A stretch of 64,000 nucleotides of DNA, taken from contig NZ_RDOJ01000004.1 in NCBI RefSeq assembly GCF_003687725.1, positions 124,001 through 188,000 of the forward strand. The letters are read 5' to 3'. Below are positions 52,398-61,116 of this stretch, piece by piece. The translations under genes were made by a program, and so were the position numbers. The DNA comes from Faecalibacter macacae (GTDB lineage Bacteria > Bacteroidota > Bacteroidia > Flavobacteriales > Weeksellaceae). The notes beneath the pieces were generated by a model. That model had not been told where the DNA came from and did no database searches. It was given only the letters and a program-made list of their open reading frames with translations. How positions within the stretch are numbered: the stretch's first letter is position 1; each line of letters starts with the position of its first letter.

Positions 52398-54361
52398 ATT
52401 AATTTGGTTTTCTTAGTTGTTGGAATTTTAATAAAAGCTTTGAATCCTCTAGAAGAGTCAAAATTAATATTTCCATTTAACCTAAAAATACGGTTTTCCA
52501 CATTCTTTAAACCATTCTTGTTTATTTTGGTTTCATCTAAAGATATACTTCCATTATCAACATACTTAATATCAAGTATATTGTTTGATTCTTCACTAAA
52601 ACTAATTACAACAATCGAGCAATCACTATGCTTTTTCATATTAGTCATAAGTTCCATTAAGACACGATAAATTAATATTTTTACTTGATTTTCAATCTCA
52701 TCCCAGTTGATACTATCAATACCTTTTGATAAAACATTAACTTGATCAGATTTAAATGATCCAAGCATTATATCTAATTCTTTTTTAAAGTTTTTAGTAT
52801 CAATAATATTGTTTTCTCTTGAAATATTTCGCGTTTGCGAATAAATATGATCTAAGTTGTGAATCAATTTATTTTTTAATTCTTGATCTTCAAAAGTGAT
52901 AGAATCTACTAATGTAATCGTCGAAAATAAATCATTAGCTAATTCATCATGAAGTTTCTGAGAGAACTTTACTTCAGTTTCATAAATAGTTTCTAAAGTT
53001 TCCTGTTTTCTTTTTTGTCTGATGTAATATGTATAACTAAAAAAGCTAATTGTCGCAATTACTAAAATTGAGACAGTTATAATTATTGAAATTTTAGCTC
53101 GCTGTAAATCAATTTCTTTATTTGCATTTTCTAAAGAAAGTGATTGTACTTTATTTCTATTTGCATCAACATCATATTCAAGCTTAGCAAATTGATAGAT
53201 TGAGTTGCTATTTAGGTGTTGTAAACTGTCTGAAAGGGTAATGTAACTTTCAATATCTTTTCTATTCGGTTTTAATACAATAACTCTTTTTAAGGCATTT
53301 ACCTTGCCTTCAGTATTATTAGATTTATCAGTAATTTCAATTTTTTTGTACGCATAATCTAATGCTTTATTAGGATTTATTATTTTATAATACTCAAATA
53401 AATGATCATAAACTGTACTTAAACCAAAACTATCTTCAGTTTCTATAAATATTTTAATAGCTTCGTTATAATCCTGAATTACATTAGCATCGCTATTTTT
53501 TAACCATTTTGCATAGCTTAAATTATCTAAAATTCTAGCTTTTACATTCGGATATTGCTTTAATATTTTATCATCTTGTATTCCAGATAAAATATTTATT
53601 GCATTATCATAATCTTTCAATAATGTATATGCAACACCTTTATTGTGTTTGATAGATACAATGTAATACGGATCTTCCGTTAATTCTAATGCTTTATCGT
53701 ACCAATATAATTCTTCGTTGTAGTTTAATAAACTACCACTAGAAACTGCAAGATTATTATAAATAGGAGTTAAAAAAGGATGATTCGGGTTATCTTTTAC
53801 GTTAGAAAGAGCTTCTAAAGATAATTTTTCACTTTCAAAATAAGAAGCAACATCATTAAGGATCATAGCAAGATTAATACTATTCTTAGCAATGCCGTCT
53901 TTGTCCTTTAATTTAATGAATTCGTCTTTTGATTTATTAAAGTAATAATATGCGCTATCAGTATTGTAATTTTCGTAATAGAAGTTACCAAATAAGAAAT
54001 ATGAATTTGCGATGTATTGATTATTTTTTAAATCTTTTGATCTTTTTAAAATTTCACGATTAAGATTTAATGCACTTTCGTCCATACCAAACTCAGTAAA
54101 AAGATACATTTTAGATTCGAGAGCTTTAAACTCTAAAGAATCATTATTACTTTCTTTTGCAAGTAAAATAGCTTTTTCAATTCGTTGTATTCTCGATTTT
54201 TCAGGAAGATTATTATCACCAGCTTCTTCAATTAAAGTTGAGATAGATGAAGAATTCGGAATTAAGTTTTTCGATTTTTCATCATTCTTTTTATTACAAT
54301 TAAATAAAAAAAGAAAAGTAAATGATACAATTAAATATTTTAAAATGACAGGTAGTTTCAT
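52394..54361 (-). CDS. TPR-containing sensor histidine kinase (NarX-type)
   Basis: A 655-residue sensor kinase. It starts with a lipoprotein-like signal (FLFLFNC, Cys about 22), then TPR repeats (about 75-350), a short helix, one membrane helix (about 417-438), a HisKA_3-like dimer segment with His471 in KLHDELAND, and a HATPase domain with the N box LMELMTNMKKHS and the G box DNGSI. A lipidated N-terminus plus an inner-membrane helix would tether both ends of the TPR domain in the periplasm. It overlaps the response regulator by 4 nt; its ATG also overlaps the stop of a decayed upstream frame. Confidence 0.85.
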   Translation of the reverse strand: MKLPVILKYLIVSFTFLFLFNCNKKNDEKSKNLIPNSSSISTLIEEAGDNNLPEKSRIQRIEKAILLAKESNNDSLEFKALESKMYLFTEFGMDESALNLNREILKRSKDLKNNQYIANSYFLFGNFYYENYNTDSAYYYFNKSKDEFIKLKDKDGIAKNSINLAMILNDVASYFESEKLSLEALSNVKDNPNHPFLTPIYNNLAVSSGSLLNYNEELYWYDKALELTEDPYYIVSIKHNKGVAYTLLKDYDNAINILSGIQDDKILKQYPNVKARILDNLSYAKWLKNSDANVIQDYNEAIKIFIETEDSFGLSTVYDHLFEYYKIINPNKALDYAYKKIEITDKSNNTEGKVNALKRVIVLKPNRKDIESYITLSDSLQHLNSNSIYQFAKLEYDVDANRNKVQSLSLENANKEIDLQRAKISIIITVSILVIATISFFSYTYYIRQKRKQETLETIYETEVKFSQKLHDELANDLFSTITLVDSITFEDQELKNKLIHNLDHIYSQTRNISRENNIIDTKNFKKELDIMLGSFKSDQVNVLSKGIDSINWDEIENQVKILIYRVLMELMTNMKKHSDCSIVVISFSEESNNILDIKYVDNGSISLDETKINKNGLKNVENRIFRLNGNINFDSSRGFKAFIKIPTTKKTKLI

Positions 54362-54618
54362 TATCGAAAAATTAACAAAAAACTTTGAATTAGCAAAAGA
54401 TTATTTTCATGACCATAAATAGTTTTTCCACATTTTTTGGCTCCTGAAAGTGTTACTTTTATGATGGGATGTTTACAAGCTTTTAAACCTTTAAAATCTG
54501 GAGAGAAGTGATATTTTTTTCCATATTCGCTATTATATAAATAAACTTCAGTTGATTTTATCGTGGAAAAATTTATAGTATTAAAATAAAATTGGAAAAA
54601 GTGTGATGTGAATCGCTC
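54361..54618 (-). pseudogene. Decayed small cysteine-containing secreted protein gene
   Basis: An 86-codon open frame with no ATG. Its middle reads STEVYLYNSEYGKKYHFS, then PDFKGLKACKHPIIKVTL and SGAKKCGKTIYGHENN. This closely follows a small flavobacterial family I remember as (T)VYVC...KKYH...CRGLxNCKHxIxKVTLxxAKKxGxTLCGWE. Here the first and last cysteines have become Phe and Tyr, the signal peptide is gone and there is no start codon. I read it as a remnant filling the gap between the rsgA operon and the kinase. The TAA overlaps the kinase ATG (TAATG). Confidence 0.45.
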
Positions 54619-54651
54619 TCAAAATCAAATTATTAATTTTAGCGCAAATAT

Positions 54652-54683
54652 AAAAAGCATAATCACTTGATTATGCTTTTTTG
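54652..54683 (-). terminator. Terminator of the aromatic/rsgA operon
   Basis: Arms aaaaagcataatca / tgattatgctttttt just past rsgA. Confidence 0.8.
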
Positions 54684-54691
54684 TTAAATAT

Positions 54692-55609
54692 TTATTGATT
54701 ATAAATTTCTTCTTCAAGGAAAGTTACATAGTTATCGTAACGAGAAGGAGCAATTTCCATAGCGTCAACAGCATCTCGAACGGCACATTTTGGTTCGTTT
54801 ACGTGAATACAGTTATCAAATTTACATTCGCTTCTCAATTCGAATATTTCAGGGAAATAATTCTGAAGTTCAGATTTATCTAAATGTACTAATCCAAATT
54901 CTTTAATTCCGGGTGTATCGATAATAAATCCACCAAAAGGCCATTCAAACATTTGTGCAAATGTTGTGGTGTGTTGCCCTTTACTATTAAAATCAGAAAC
55001 TTGATGCGTTTTTAGATTTAAATCTGGATGTAGTGCATTGATTAAAGTAGATTTTCCAACACCAGAATGTCCAGAAACTAAACTTGTTTTGTCTTTTAAT
55101 CTTTCTTTAACTAAATCTAAGTTTAAACCAGTTTCAGCAGAAATATCTAAACTTTCATAACCGATAGAATTGTAGATGTGCTTGTATAAAGCTAAATCAT
55201 CTAATTCATCTTCCGTATAGGCATCAATCTTGTTGAATAATATGACAACAGGAATGTGATAAGCTTCGGCAGTGATTAAAAATCGATCGATAAAACCGAA
55301 CGATGTTTTAGGATTTGCCATTGTTACCACTAAGAAAGCAACATCAATATTAGATGCAATAATGTGTGTTTTCTTAGATAAATTAACAGATTTACGAATG
55401 ATGTAATTCTTACGTTCGTGAATTTTAGTAATAACTGCGACATCGTCTTTGTCAATTTCAAAATCAACTTCATCACCAACCGCAATAGGATTAGTGTGTT
55501 TGATATTCGCAATTCTGAATTTTCCTCGAATTCTGGCTTGGTAAGTTGTGCCATCTTCAACGCGAAGATGATACCAACTACCTGTAGATTTTGTTACAAT
55601 TCCCTTCAA
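54692..55609 (-). CDS. rsgA: Ribosome small-subunit-dependent GTPase A
   Basis: A 305-residue circularly permuted GTPase that tests late 30S subunit assembly. An OB fold (about 1-70) precedes the GTPase core, where the guanine motif LFNKIDAY comes before the P-loop HSGVGKSTLIN and the DTPG motif. The zinc-binding C-terminus is C-x4-C-x-H-x5-C in CKFDNCIHVNEPKC. The start is TTG at 55609; no in-frame ATG is present. It is the last gene of the aromatic operon, 6 nt after aroG-pheB. Confidence 0.94.
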   Translation of the reverse strand: MKGIVTKSTGSWYHLRVEDGTTYQARIRGKFRIANIKHTNPIAVGDEVDFEIDKDDVAVITKIHERKNYIIRKSVNLSKKTHIIASNIDVAFLVVTMANPKTSFGFIDRFLITAEAYHIPVVILFNKIDAYTEDELDDLALYKHIYNSIGYESLDISAETGLNLDLVKERLKDKTSLVSGHSGVGKSTLINALHPDLNLKTHQVSDFNSKGQHTTTFAQMFEWPFGGFIIDTPGIKEFGLVHLDKSELQNYFPEIFELRSECKFDNCIHVNEPKCAVRDAVDAMEIAPSRYDNYVTFLEEEIYNQ

Positions 55610-55615
55610 ACTGAA

Positions 55616-56695
55616 TTATATTTTTTCTTCTTTCTTAATCATTATGTTATTTTGTTGCGCAACTGATTCTTGATGAAGAGCTTGTAATAATTTATCAATA
55701 AAATCTTCTGATAAACCTAAAGAAGCTCCTGCTTTTACAGCATTTTCTTGAATTTGTTTCCATCTTTCTGGTTGGAAAACCGCAACATTATGCTCTTTCT
55801 TTAAATTACCAATTGCATTAGCAACTTTCATACGTTGTGCAATTGTATCTAAGATAGAGCTATCTAATTCATCAATTTGATGACGTAAATTATCGATTCC
55901 TGTTTTGTAAATCGCATCAGGATCGTCAGACTGACGTAATTCTAAATCAACTAAAATTTCTTTTAAACGAGCTGGTGTAATTTGCTGTGCAGCATCAGAC
56001 CAAGCTTCGTCTGGATTACAGTGTGTCTCAATCATTAAACCATCGTACTCGAAGTTGAATGCTTGTTGAGATACATCAAATAAACCTTCTCTGTTTCCAC
56101 AAATATGTGATGGATCACAAATCATAGGAATGTTTGGTAATTTATTTTTAAAATCTAAAGCAATTTGCCATTGTGGATTATTACGGTATTTCGTCTTTTT
56201 GTAAGTCGAAAATCCACGGTGAATTGCACCTAAATTTTTAATTCCTTGTCCAGATAAACGCTCTAGAGCTCCAATCCATAAATCTAAATCTGGATTAACA
56301 GGATTTTTCACTAAAACAATTTTATCTGTATCGCGTAAAGCTTCAGCAATTTCTTGTACTGTAAATGGATTTACAGTAGAACGAGCTCCGATCCATAAAA
56401 CATCAACATCATATTCTAAAGCTAATTTTGCATGGTTTGCGTTTGCAATTTCAGTTGCAATCATCATTCCGTACTCGTCTTTTACTTTTTTCAACCAGTT
56501 TAAACCGATTGCACCAACACCTTCAAAACAGTTTGGTTTAGTACGTGGTTTCCAGATTCCCGCGCGAAAGACTTTGACATAGTCTTTGTCAATTTCTTCT
56601 GCAATTGTCATCATTTGCTTTTCGCTTTCAGCACTACATGGTCCACCGATGATTAGTGGTTTCTCGAATTGGTTAATCCAGTTATTATTTTCCAT
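55616..56695 (-). CDS. Bifunctional DAHP synthase / chorismate mutase
   Basis: A 359-residue fusion. The N-terminal domain (about 1-255) is a type I DAHP synthase of the KDO8P-synthase-like subclass (GGPCSAESEKQM, WKPRTKPNCFEGVG, DPSHICGNR), the entry step to aromatic synthesis. The C-terminal domain (about 265-355) is an AroQ-type chorismate mutase (DNLRHQIDELDSSILDTIAQRMKVA). The fusion is common in Bacteroidota and places the first and a branch-point step in one chain, which may allow shared feedback. A minus-strand TAAATTTG (56704-56711) just before the ATG could be an internal promoter. Confidence 0.93.
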   Translation of the reverse strand: MENNNWINQFEKPLIIGGPCSAESEKQMMTIAEEIDKDYVKVFRAGIWKPRTKPNCFEGVGAIGLNWLKKVKDEYGMMIATEIANANHAKLALEYDVDVLWIGARSTVNPFTVQEIAEALRDTDKIVLVKNPVNPDLDLWIGALERLSGQGIKNLGAIHRGFSTYKKTKYRNNPQWQIALDFKNKLPNIPMICDPSHICGNREGLFDVSQQAFNFEYDGLMIETHCNPDEAWSDAAQQITPARLKEILVDLELRQSDDPDAIYKTGIDNLRHQIDELDSSILDTIAQRMKVANAIGNLKKEHNVAVFQPERWKQIQENAVKAGASLGLSEDFIDKLLQALHQESVAQQNNIMIKKEEKI

Positions 56696-56703
56696 AATTG
56701 TTA

Positions 56704-56711
56704 CAAATTTA
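56704..56711 (-). promoter_or_regulatory. Possible internal -7 element within the aromatic operon
   Basis: TAAATTTG on the minus strand in the 36-nt gap before the DAHP synthase gene. No -33 box was found. Confidence 0.25.
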
Positions 56712-56731
56712 AGGTATATAGATTTAGGTAT

Positions 56732-57583
56732 TTATTTTTTATTTAATATTCTTCTTATATCGTTCGTATTCGAAAGGTATTGGTGAATGTTTTCAGGATT
56801 AGCTTCCTCAATCATTCGACGCATATTTTTTATTTGTTCTTCGTAAGCATCAATTGCATTTAACAAATTTTCTCGGTTTTGAATAAAAATCGGTGTCCAC
56901 ATATCTGGTGAACTTTTTGCTAAACGAACAGTCGATTCGAATCCCGATCCTGCCATATCAAAAATTGCTTTTTCATTTTTCTCAATATTTAAAACGGTTT
57001 GTCCTAAAGCGAACGAGGTAATATGTGATAGATGGGAAACATATGCAATATGCTCGTCGTGTGCTTCGGCTGTCATCATACTTACGTTAGTCCAAAGATT
57101 TTGATAAATCTTTTTTACTTTTTTTACTGCACTTGGAGCGCTTTCTTCAGGATCGCAAATAATCGAAACTTTATTCAGAAATAATTCTGCGAAAGCTGCT
57201 TTTGGACCTGAATTTTCTGTTCCTGCAATTGGATGTGTTGCGACAAAGTTTTTTCGGTTGGGATGATTTTTTACTCGTTCACAAATTCCTGCTTTTGTAG
57301 ATCCCATATCCATCACAATGGTTTCTGTCGGAATATAATCTAAGATTTCTGGTAGAACTTTCTGAGCTGCATTAATCGGGATGGCTAAAACAACTAAATC
57401 ACTTCGTAAAACTGCTTCTTTTAAATTATCAATTTCATCAACAATTCCTAATTCTAAAGCTTCAATTTGATGATTTGTATTCGTATCAACTCCAATTAAT
57501 TTTTCAGCAAGTCCTGTTTTTTTTAAGGCTAAAGCAAACGAGCCTCCAATTAATCCTAAACCAACAATAGTTACATTTTTCAT
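56732..57583 (-). CDS. tyrA: Prephenate dehydrogenase
   Basis: A 283-residue NAD(P)-dependent enzyme converting prephenate to 4-hydroxyphenylpyruvate for tyrosine synthesis. The Rossmann motif VGLGLIGGSFALAL is at residues 6-19, DMGSTKAGI and THPIAGTENSGP follow, and the His of this last block is typical of the active site. No ACT domain is present. It overlaps the aminotransferase gene by 4 nt. Confidence 0.93.
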   Translation of the reverse strand: MKNVTIVGLGLIGGSFALALKKTGLAEKLIGVDTNTNHQIEALELGIVDEIDNLKEAVLRSDLVVLAIPINAAQKVLPEILDYIPTETIVMDMGSTKAGICERVKNHPNRKNFVATHPIAGTENSGPKAAFAELFLNKVSIICDPEESAPSAVKKVKKIYQNLWTNVSMMTAEAHDEHIAYVSHLSHITSFALGQTVLNIEKNEKAIFDMAGSGFESTVRLAKSSPDMWTPIFIQNRENLLNAIDAYEEQIKNMRRMIEEANPENIHQYLSNTNDIRRILNKK

Positions 57584-58716
57584 AATCTTTCAAGAACTTC
57601 GTTTAATTTTTCGATCGGTGCACAAAGTGAAAATCGGATGTAGCCTTTGCCGTTGCTACCAAAAATACTTCCAGGTGTGATGAAAACTTTTTTCTCGTAA
57701 AGAATTTCATCAATAAATGTTTTGTCATCAATTCCTTCAGGAAGTTTTGCCCAAATAAACATTCCAACAGCTTTTGGATCGTAAGTAACGTTTAATTTTT
57801 CACAGATTTGATAGATGATTTCTCGTCTTTCTGAATAAACTTTCGTTAGATTATTATACCAATCTTCTGAAACTTCTAACGCTTTGGTCGCAGCTTTCTG
57901 AATCGCGAAATTCATTCCAGAATCCATATTCGATTTGACTTTTAATATCGAATTAATTAAACTTTCATCAGCTAAAACCATTCCGATGCGCCATCCAGCA
58001 ATATTAAATGTCTTACTCAAAGAGTTTAATTCGATTGCGATATCTTTTGCTCCATCAATTGATAAAATACTTGTTGGATTTTCGTTTAAGATAAAACTAT
58101 ACGGATTATCATTTACGATTAATATGTTATGACGCTTTGCAAAATCAACTAATTGTTCAAGAACTTCTCGCGGAGCCTTTGCTCCAGTTGGCATGTGTGG
58201 GTAATTAATCCACATGATTTTTGGTTTTTGTTCGGCTAATTTTTCTAATTGTTCAAAATCAGGAAGCCAATCATTTTCACTTTTTAAATCATAAAATAAA
58301 GGTTCGGCTTGTACTAATTCAGTTACCGAAGTATACGTTGGATACCCTGGATTTGGAATTAAAACTTTATCACCTTCATTTAAAAATGCCATCGAGATAT
58401 GCATAATTCCTTCTTTAGAACCCATCAAAGGAAGAATTTCTGTGGAAGGATTTAACTTAACTCCAAACTGATTTTGGTAAAACTGAGCCATTGCATTTCT
58501 CATTTCAGGTAAGCCACGATAACTTTGATAGCCATTTACGCCAGCTTGAGATTCTTTGATTAAAGTTTCAATCACTTCTTGTGCTGGTTGTAAATCTGGA
58601 CTTCCAATTCCTAAGGAAATAATAGGAATCTCCGTTTGCATGTTCGCTATTTCTTGTAATTTTTTTGAGAAATAGTATTCTTGAACACTTTGTAATCGTT
58701 TGGCTTCTGTTATCAT
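57580..58716 (-). CDS. Class I/II PLP aminotransferase (aromatic pathway)
   Basis: A 378-residue aminotransferase. The PLP lysine is in SLSKTFNIAGWRIGM, and the NPGYPTY and NDNPYSF segments are typical of class I. Between pheA and tyrA, with 4-nt overlaps on both sides, it most likely transaminates phenylpyruvate and 4-hydroxyphenylpyruvate (or prephenate) to complete Phe and Tyr synthesis. Substrate choice is inferred from context. Confidence 0.9.
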   Translation of the reverse strand: MITEAKRLQSVQEYYFSKKLQEIANMQTEIPIISLGIGSPDLQPAQEVIETLIKESQAGVNGYQSYRGLPEMRNAMAQFYQNQFGVKLNPSTEILPLMGSKEGIMHISMAFLNEGDKVLIPNPGYPTYTSVTELVQAEPLFYDLKSENDWLPDFEQLEKLAEQKPKIMWINYPHMPTGAKAPREVLEQLVDFAKRHNILIVNDNPYSFILNENPTSILSIDGAKDIAIELNSLSKTFNIAGWRIGMVLADESLINSILKVKSNMDSGMNFAIQKAATKALEVSEDWYNNLTKVYSERREIIYQICEKLNVTYDPKAVGMFIWAKLPEGIDDKTFIDEILYEKKVFITPGSIFGSNGKGYIRFSLCAPIEKLNEVLERL

Positions 58717-59534
58717 TCTTTTCCTTTTTTGTATTCGCCTAATATTTCTAAGTCGGTTAATTTTTTTGCTATTTTGCCTAATAACGTATAATATTGTTGC
58801 TTGTCTTCAAATGTGATATCGATGTGGAATGAATATTCCCAAGGTTTATCAATAATCGGAACAGATTGGATTTTATCCATGTTAATTCCGCATTCAGCGA
58901 TATGATTTAATACTTCTACCAAAGCTCCTGCTTTGTGATTCACTGAAAAACGCATCGAAACTTTATTGAAATCTTCATAATCGATATGTTCTCGTTCCAA
59001 AACAAAGAATCGTGTAAAGTTGTCTTGAAAAGTTTGAATGCTTGATGCTAAAATATCTAAACCATAAACTTCGGCTGCTTTTCTTGATGCGATAGCCGCA
59101 ACATAATCTAAATTTTGATCAACGATATCTTTCGCTGTTAAAGCGGTGTCTACATCATTTACAACTTTCCAATCCGGATGTTTTTCTAAGAACTTATCAC
59201 ATTGCAACAATGCCATTTGGTGCGAACGAACTTCTTTTACATCTTCAATAGTTCGTCCTTTCTGAACCATTAATTGATGTTGAATCGATAAATAGATTTC
59301 GCCAACTACTTTTAATCCATATTTCGTAATTAAAGCATAGTTTGGTAAAATTGCTCCAGCAATCGTGTTTTCAATCGCCATGATGGCTTTATCAACTTTT
59401 CCTTTGTTCAAGGCTTTTGCTAATTGTTTGAAAGTATCGCATTCTAACAATTCGATATCATCTCCTAAATAATTTGCGGCAGCTTCGTGATGATACGAAC
59501 CTTTTACACCTTGAATTGCAACTTTTGTTTTCAT
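58713..59534 (-). CDS. pheA: Prephenate dehydratase
   Basis: A 273-residue enzyme converting prephenate to phenylpyruvate. The PDT domain (about 1-180) has GVKGSYHHEAA, IMAIENTIAGAILPNY and, near its end, the TRFFVLER motif, whose Thr is catalytic. A C-terminal ACT domain (about 195-270) is the Phe feedback site, with the ESRP-like region reading KIQSVPI. It is the first gene of the operon, behind a Phe-rich leader peptide and terminator. Confidence 0.94.
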   Translation of the reverse strand: MKTKVAIQGVKGSYHHEAAANYLGDDIELLECDTFKQLAKALNKGKVDKAIMAIENTIAGAILPNYALITKYGLKVVGEIYLSIQHQLMVQKGRTIEDVKEVRSHQMALLQCDKFLEKHPDWKVVNDVDTALTAKDIVDQNLDYVAAIASRKAAEVYGLDILASSIQTFQDNFTRFFVLEREHIDYEDFNKVSMRFSVNHKAGALVEVLNHIAECGINMDKIQSVPIIDKPWEYSFHIDITFEDKQQYYTLLGKIAKKLTDLEILGEYKKGKE

Positions 59535-59545
59535 TTTGTTTTAGG

Positions 59546-59583
59546 CAAAAAAAAAGCCCCTACGTTTCCGCGGGACCTTTTTA
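59546..59583 (-). terminator. Attenuator terminator before pheA
   Basis: On the minus strand, the arms AAAAAGGTCCCGCG and CGTAGGGGCTTTTT (two mismatches) form a hairpin with a GAAA loop and a T run, 12 nt before the pheA ATG. The GGTCCCGC arm can instead pair with GCAGGGACT in the end of the leader-peptide frame (one bulged A), which would prevent the terminator. Confidence 0.75.
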
Positions 59584-59601
59584 TCTTATTAATATATATA
59601 A

Positions 59602-59682
59602 TCAATTATGACAACGCAGTCCCTGCTCTTCTGAAAACCATCCAAAAAAGTAAAAGAAAAACGCGTTAAAATAATTGAACAT
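59602..59682 (-). CDS. Phe/Tyr-rich leader peptide of the aromatic operon
   Basis: A 26-codon frame starting at ATG 59682 and ending at TGA 59602. It reads MFNYFNAFFFYFFGWF followed by SEEQGLRCHN: eight Phe, two Tyr and one Trp. It lies between a good promoter and the attenuator terminator. Ribosome stalling on the Phe/Tyr run when charged tRNA is scarce would leave GCAGGGACT free to form the antiterminator; translation through to the stop would cover it and allow termination. This is the classic Phe-leader logic, inferred from sequence. Confidence 0.75.
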   Translation of the reverse strand: MFNYFNAFFFYFFGWFSEEQGLRCHN

Positions 59683-59706
59683 TGTCATTTCTGTAAAAAT
59701 CTGAAA

Positions 59707-59735
59707 CAAAGCTATAAATAATTTTTTAATCCTAA
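59707..59735 (-). promoter_or_regulatory. Promoter of the aromatic amino-acid operon
   Basis: Minus-strand TAGCTTTG (59714-59707) fits TAnnTTTG exactly, with TTAG (59735-59732) 17 nt upstream as a weak -33. The leader ATG is 24 nt downstream of the -7 box. Confidence 0.5.
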
Positions 59736-59772
59736 TTACGTTTTTATAATTTTATCAAAAATTTTTCATTGG

Positions 59773-60468
59773 ATGGGAATTGTTATTAAAGATTTAACAA
59801 AAAAGTACGGTAATCAATTGGCACTGAATAAGGTGTCTTTTTCGATAGAACAAGGTGAAGTAGTTGGTTTATTAGGACCGAATGGTGCTGGTAAGTCGAC
59901 ATTAATGAAGAGTATTACCAATGCTATTATTCCAGATAATGGGGAAATTTTAGTAAATAATTCTTCGGTTAATACAAATCCAATCGAAACTAAAAGTCAA
60001 ATAGGTTTTTTACAGGAAAATAATCCGTTGTATATGGATATGTATGTGAAAGAATATTTGGAATTTGTAATGAATATTCGTGGAGAAAAAAAGCAACGAG
60101 TTGCAGAAGTTATTGCAGAAGTTGGCTTAACTCCGGAACAACATAAGAAGATAAATCAGTTATCAAAAGGGTATAAACAACGTGTAGGTTTAGCGCAAGC
60201 AATTTTATCAAAACCAGAAATTTTGATTTTAGATGAACCAACAAACGGATTAGATCCAAATCAAATTATTGAAATTAGAGAGTTGATTAGAGAAATAGGA
60301 AAAAATACAACTATCATATTATCGACACATATTATGCAAGAAGTAGAAGCGTTATGTTCTCGTGTAATTTTATTAAATAAAGGCGAGATTGTTGCCGATC
60401 AACCGATTGAAGAATTTAAAGGTCAATATCAAAACTTGGAAGATGCGTTTCAGGCACTTACGAAATAA
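59773..60468 (+). CDS. GldA-like ABC transporter ATPase
   Basis: A 231-residue ATP-binding subunit. Walker A is GPNGAGKST, the signature reads LSKGYKQR and Walker B is ILILDEPTNGLD. The stretches ENNPLYMDMYVKEYL and LTPEQHKKINQLSKGYKQRVGLA are strikingly like the gliding-motility ATPase GldA, but GldA as I know it is about 300 residues and this protein ends soon after the ATPase core. No permease gene adjoins it, so its partner must be elsewhere. It is divergent from the pheA operon. Confidence 0.8.
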   Translation: MGIVIKDLTKKYGNQLALNKVSFSIEQGEVVGLLGPNGAGKSTLMKSITNAIIPDNGEILVNNSSVNTNPIETKSQIGFLQENNPLYMDMYVKEYLEFVMNIRGEKKQRVAEVIAEVGLTPEQHKKINQLSKGYKQRVGLAQAILSKPEILILDEPTNGLDPNQIIEIRELIREIGKNTTIILSTHIMQEVEALCSRVILLNKGEIVADQPIEEFKGQYQNLEDAFQALTK

Positions 60469-60470
60469 AA

Positions 60471-60499
60471 AGAAAGCCATCAGAATCTGATGGCTTTTT
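60471..60499. terminator. Bidirectional terminator
   Basis: Arms aaagccatcaga / tctgatggcttt with T and A runs, between the convergent ATPase and thioredoxin genes. Confidence 0.8.
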
Positions 60500-60507
60500 A
60501 TATTCAA

Positions 60508-61023
60508 TTAAGATTTTTTCTTTAATATAAAGACTTCTTTAATTTTTTCAGTATCTATTTTTAGGTTTTTAGATGTTGGTTCTAAAGTCGAGATTAAATA
60601 ATCCACTTCTTTTTCAGAAGCTGGTCCACCAACATTTTCACCATTAATTCTAGAATCTTTTAAAACATTTCCTTTTTCATCTAAAATTACCCAAAAAGGT
60701 AATCCTTGGCCTTTTCCTCCAACTTTGTCAAGTAAAAGATCTCCGTTCGTTGTATTAAGTTTAACTTTTTCGCCACGCTCTTCCACAGTTACAAAAGCTT
60801 TTACGTAATTGCTATCAAAATATTCTTTAACCAAAGGATCATCCATATTCTTTTCCATCTTTTTACACCATCCACACCAAGATGCATGAAAGATTAAGAA
60901 AACATTTTTGTTTTCTATCTTGGCTTGATTATAAGCGGTGTTCATTATTTCTTCAGCAGTTTGTGCTTGTACAATTCCTGCGATAGTAATAAATAGGCTG
61001 AATAAGATTGTTTTAAATTTCAT
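60508..61023 (-). CDS. Secreted thioredoxin-family protein
   Basis: A 171-residue protein with a signal peptide (ending IVQAQ) and a thioredoxin-like domain with C50-G-W-C53 in HASWCGWCKK. The cis-Pro loop is GLPFWVILDEKG. Its active-site context and length resemble the one at 18388, to which it is probably paralogous. A role in periplasmic disulfide reduction is likely. Confidence 0.85.
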   Translation of the reverse strand: MKFKTILFSLFITIAGIVQAQTAEEIMNTAYNQAKIENKNVFLIFHASWCGWCKKMEKNMDDPLVKEYFDSNYVKAFVTVEERGEKVKLNTTNGDLLLDKVGGKGQGLPFWVILDEKGNVLKDSRINGENVGGPASEKEVDYLISTLEPTSKNLKIDTEKIKEVFILKKKS

Positions 61024-61116
61024 AATCTCTATAAATTTAGTAGAGTAAATGTATGTATAAGTTTATAAATTTTAATTAGAAAGTAGTATCTTTTTATGGA
61101 TTAAAAAACTACTGAT

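Noticed and set aside
59487-59669. Plus-strand 60-codon frame across the pheA start
   Set aside because: It is the shadow of the attenuator and leader-peptide region on the other strand; its peptide has no recognisable features.
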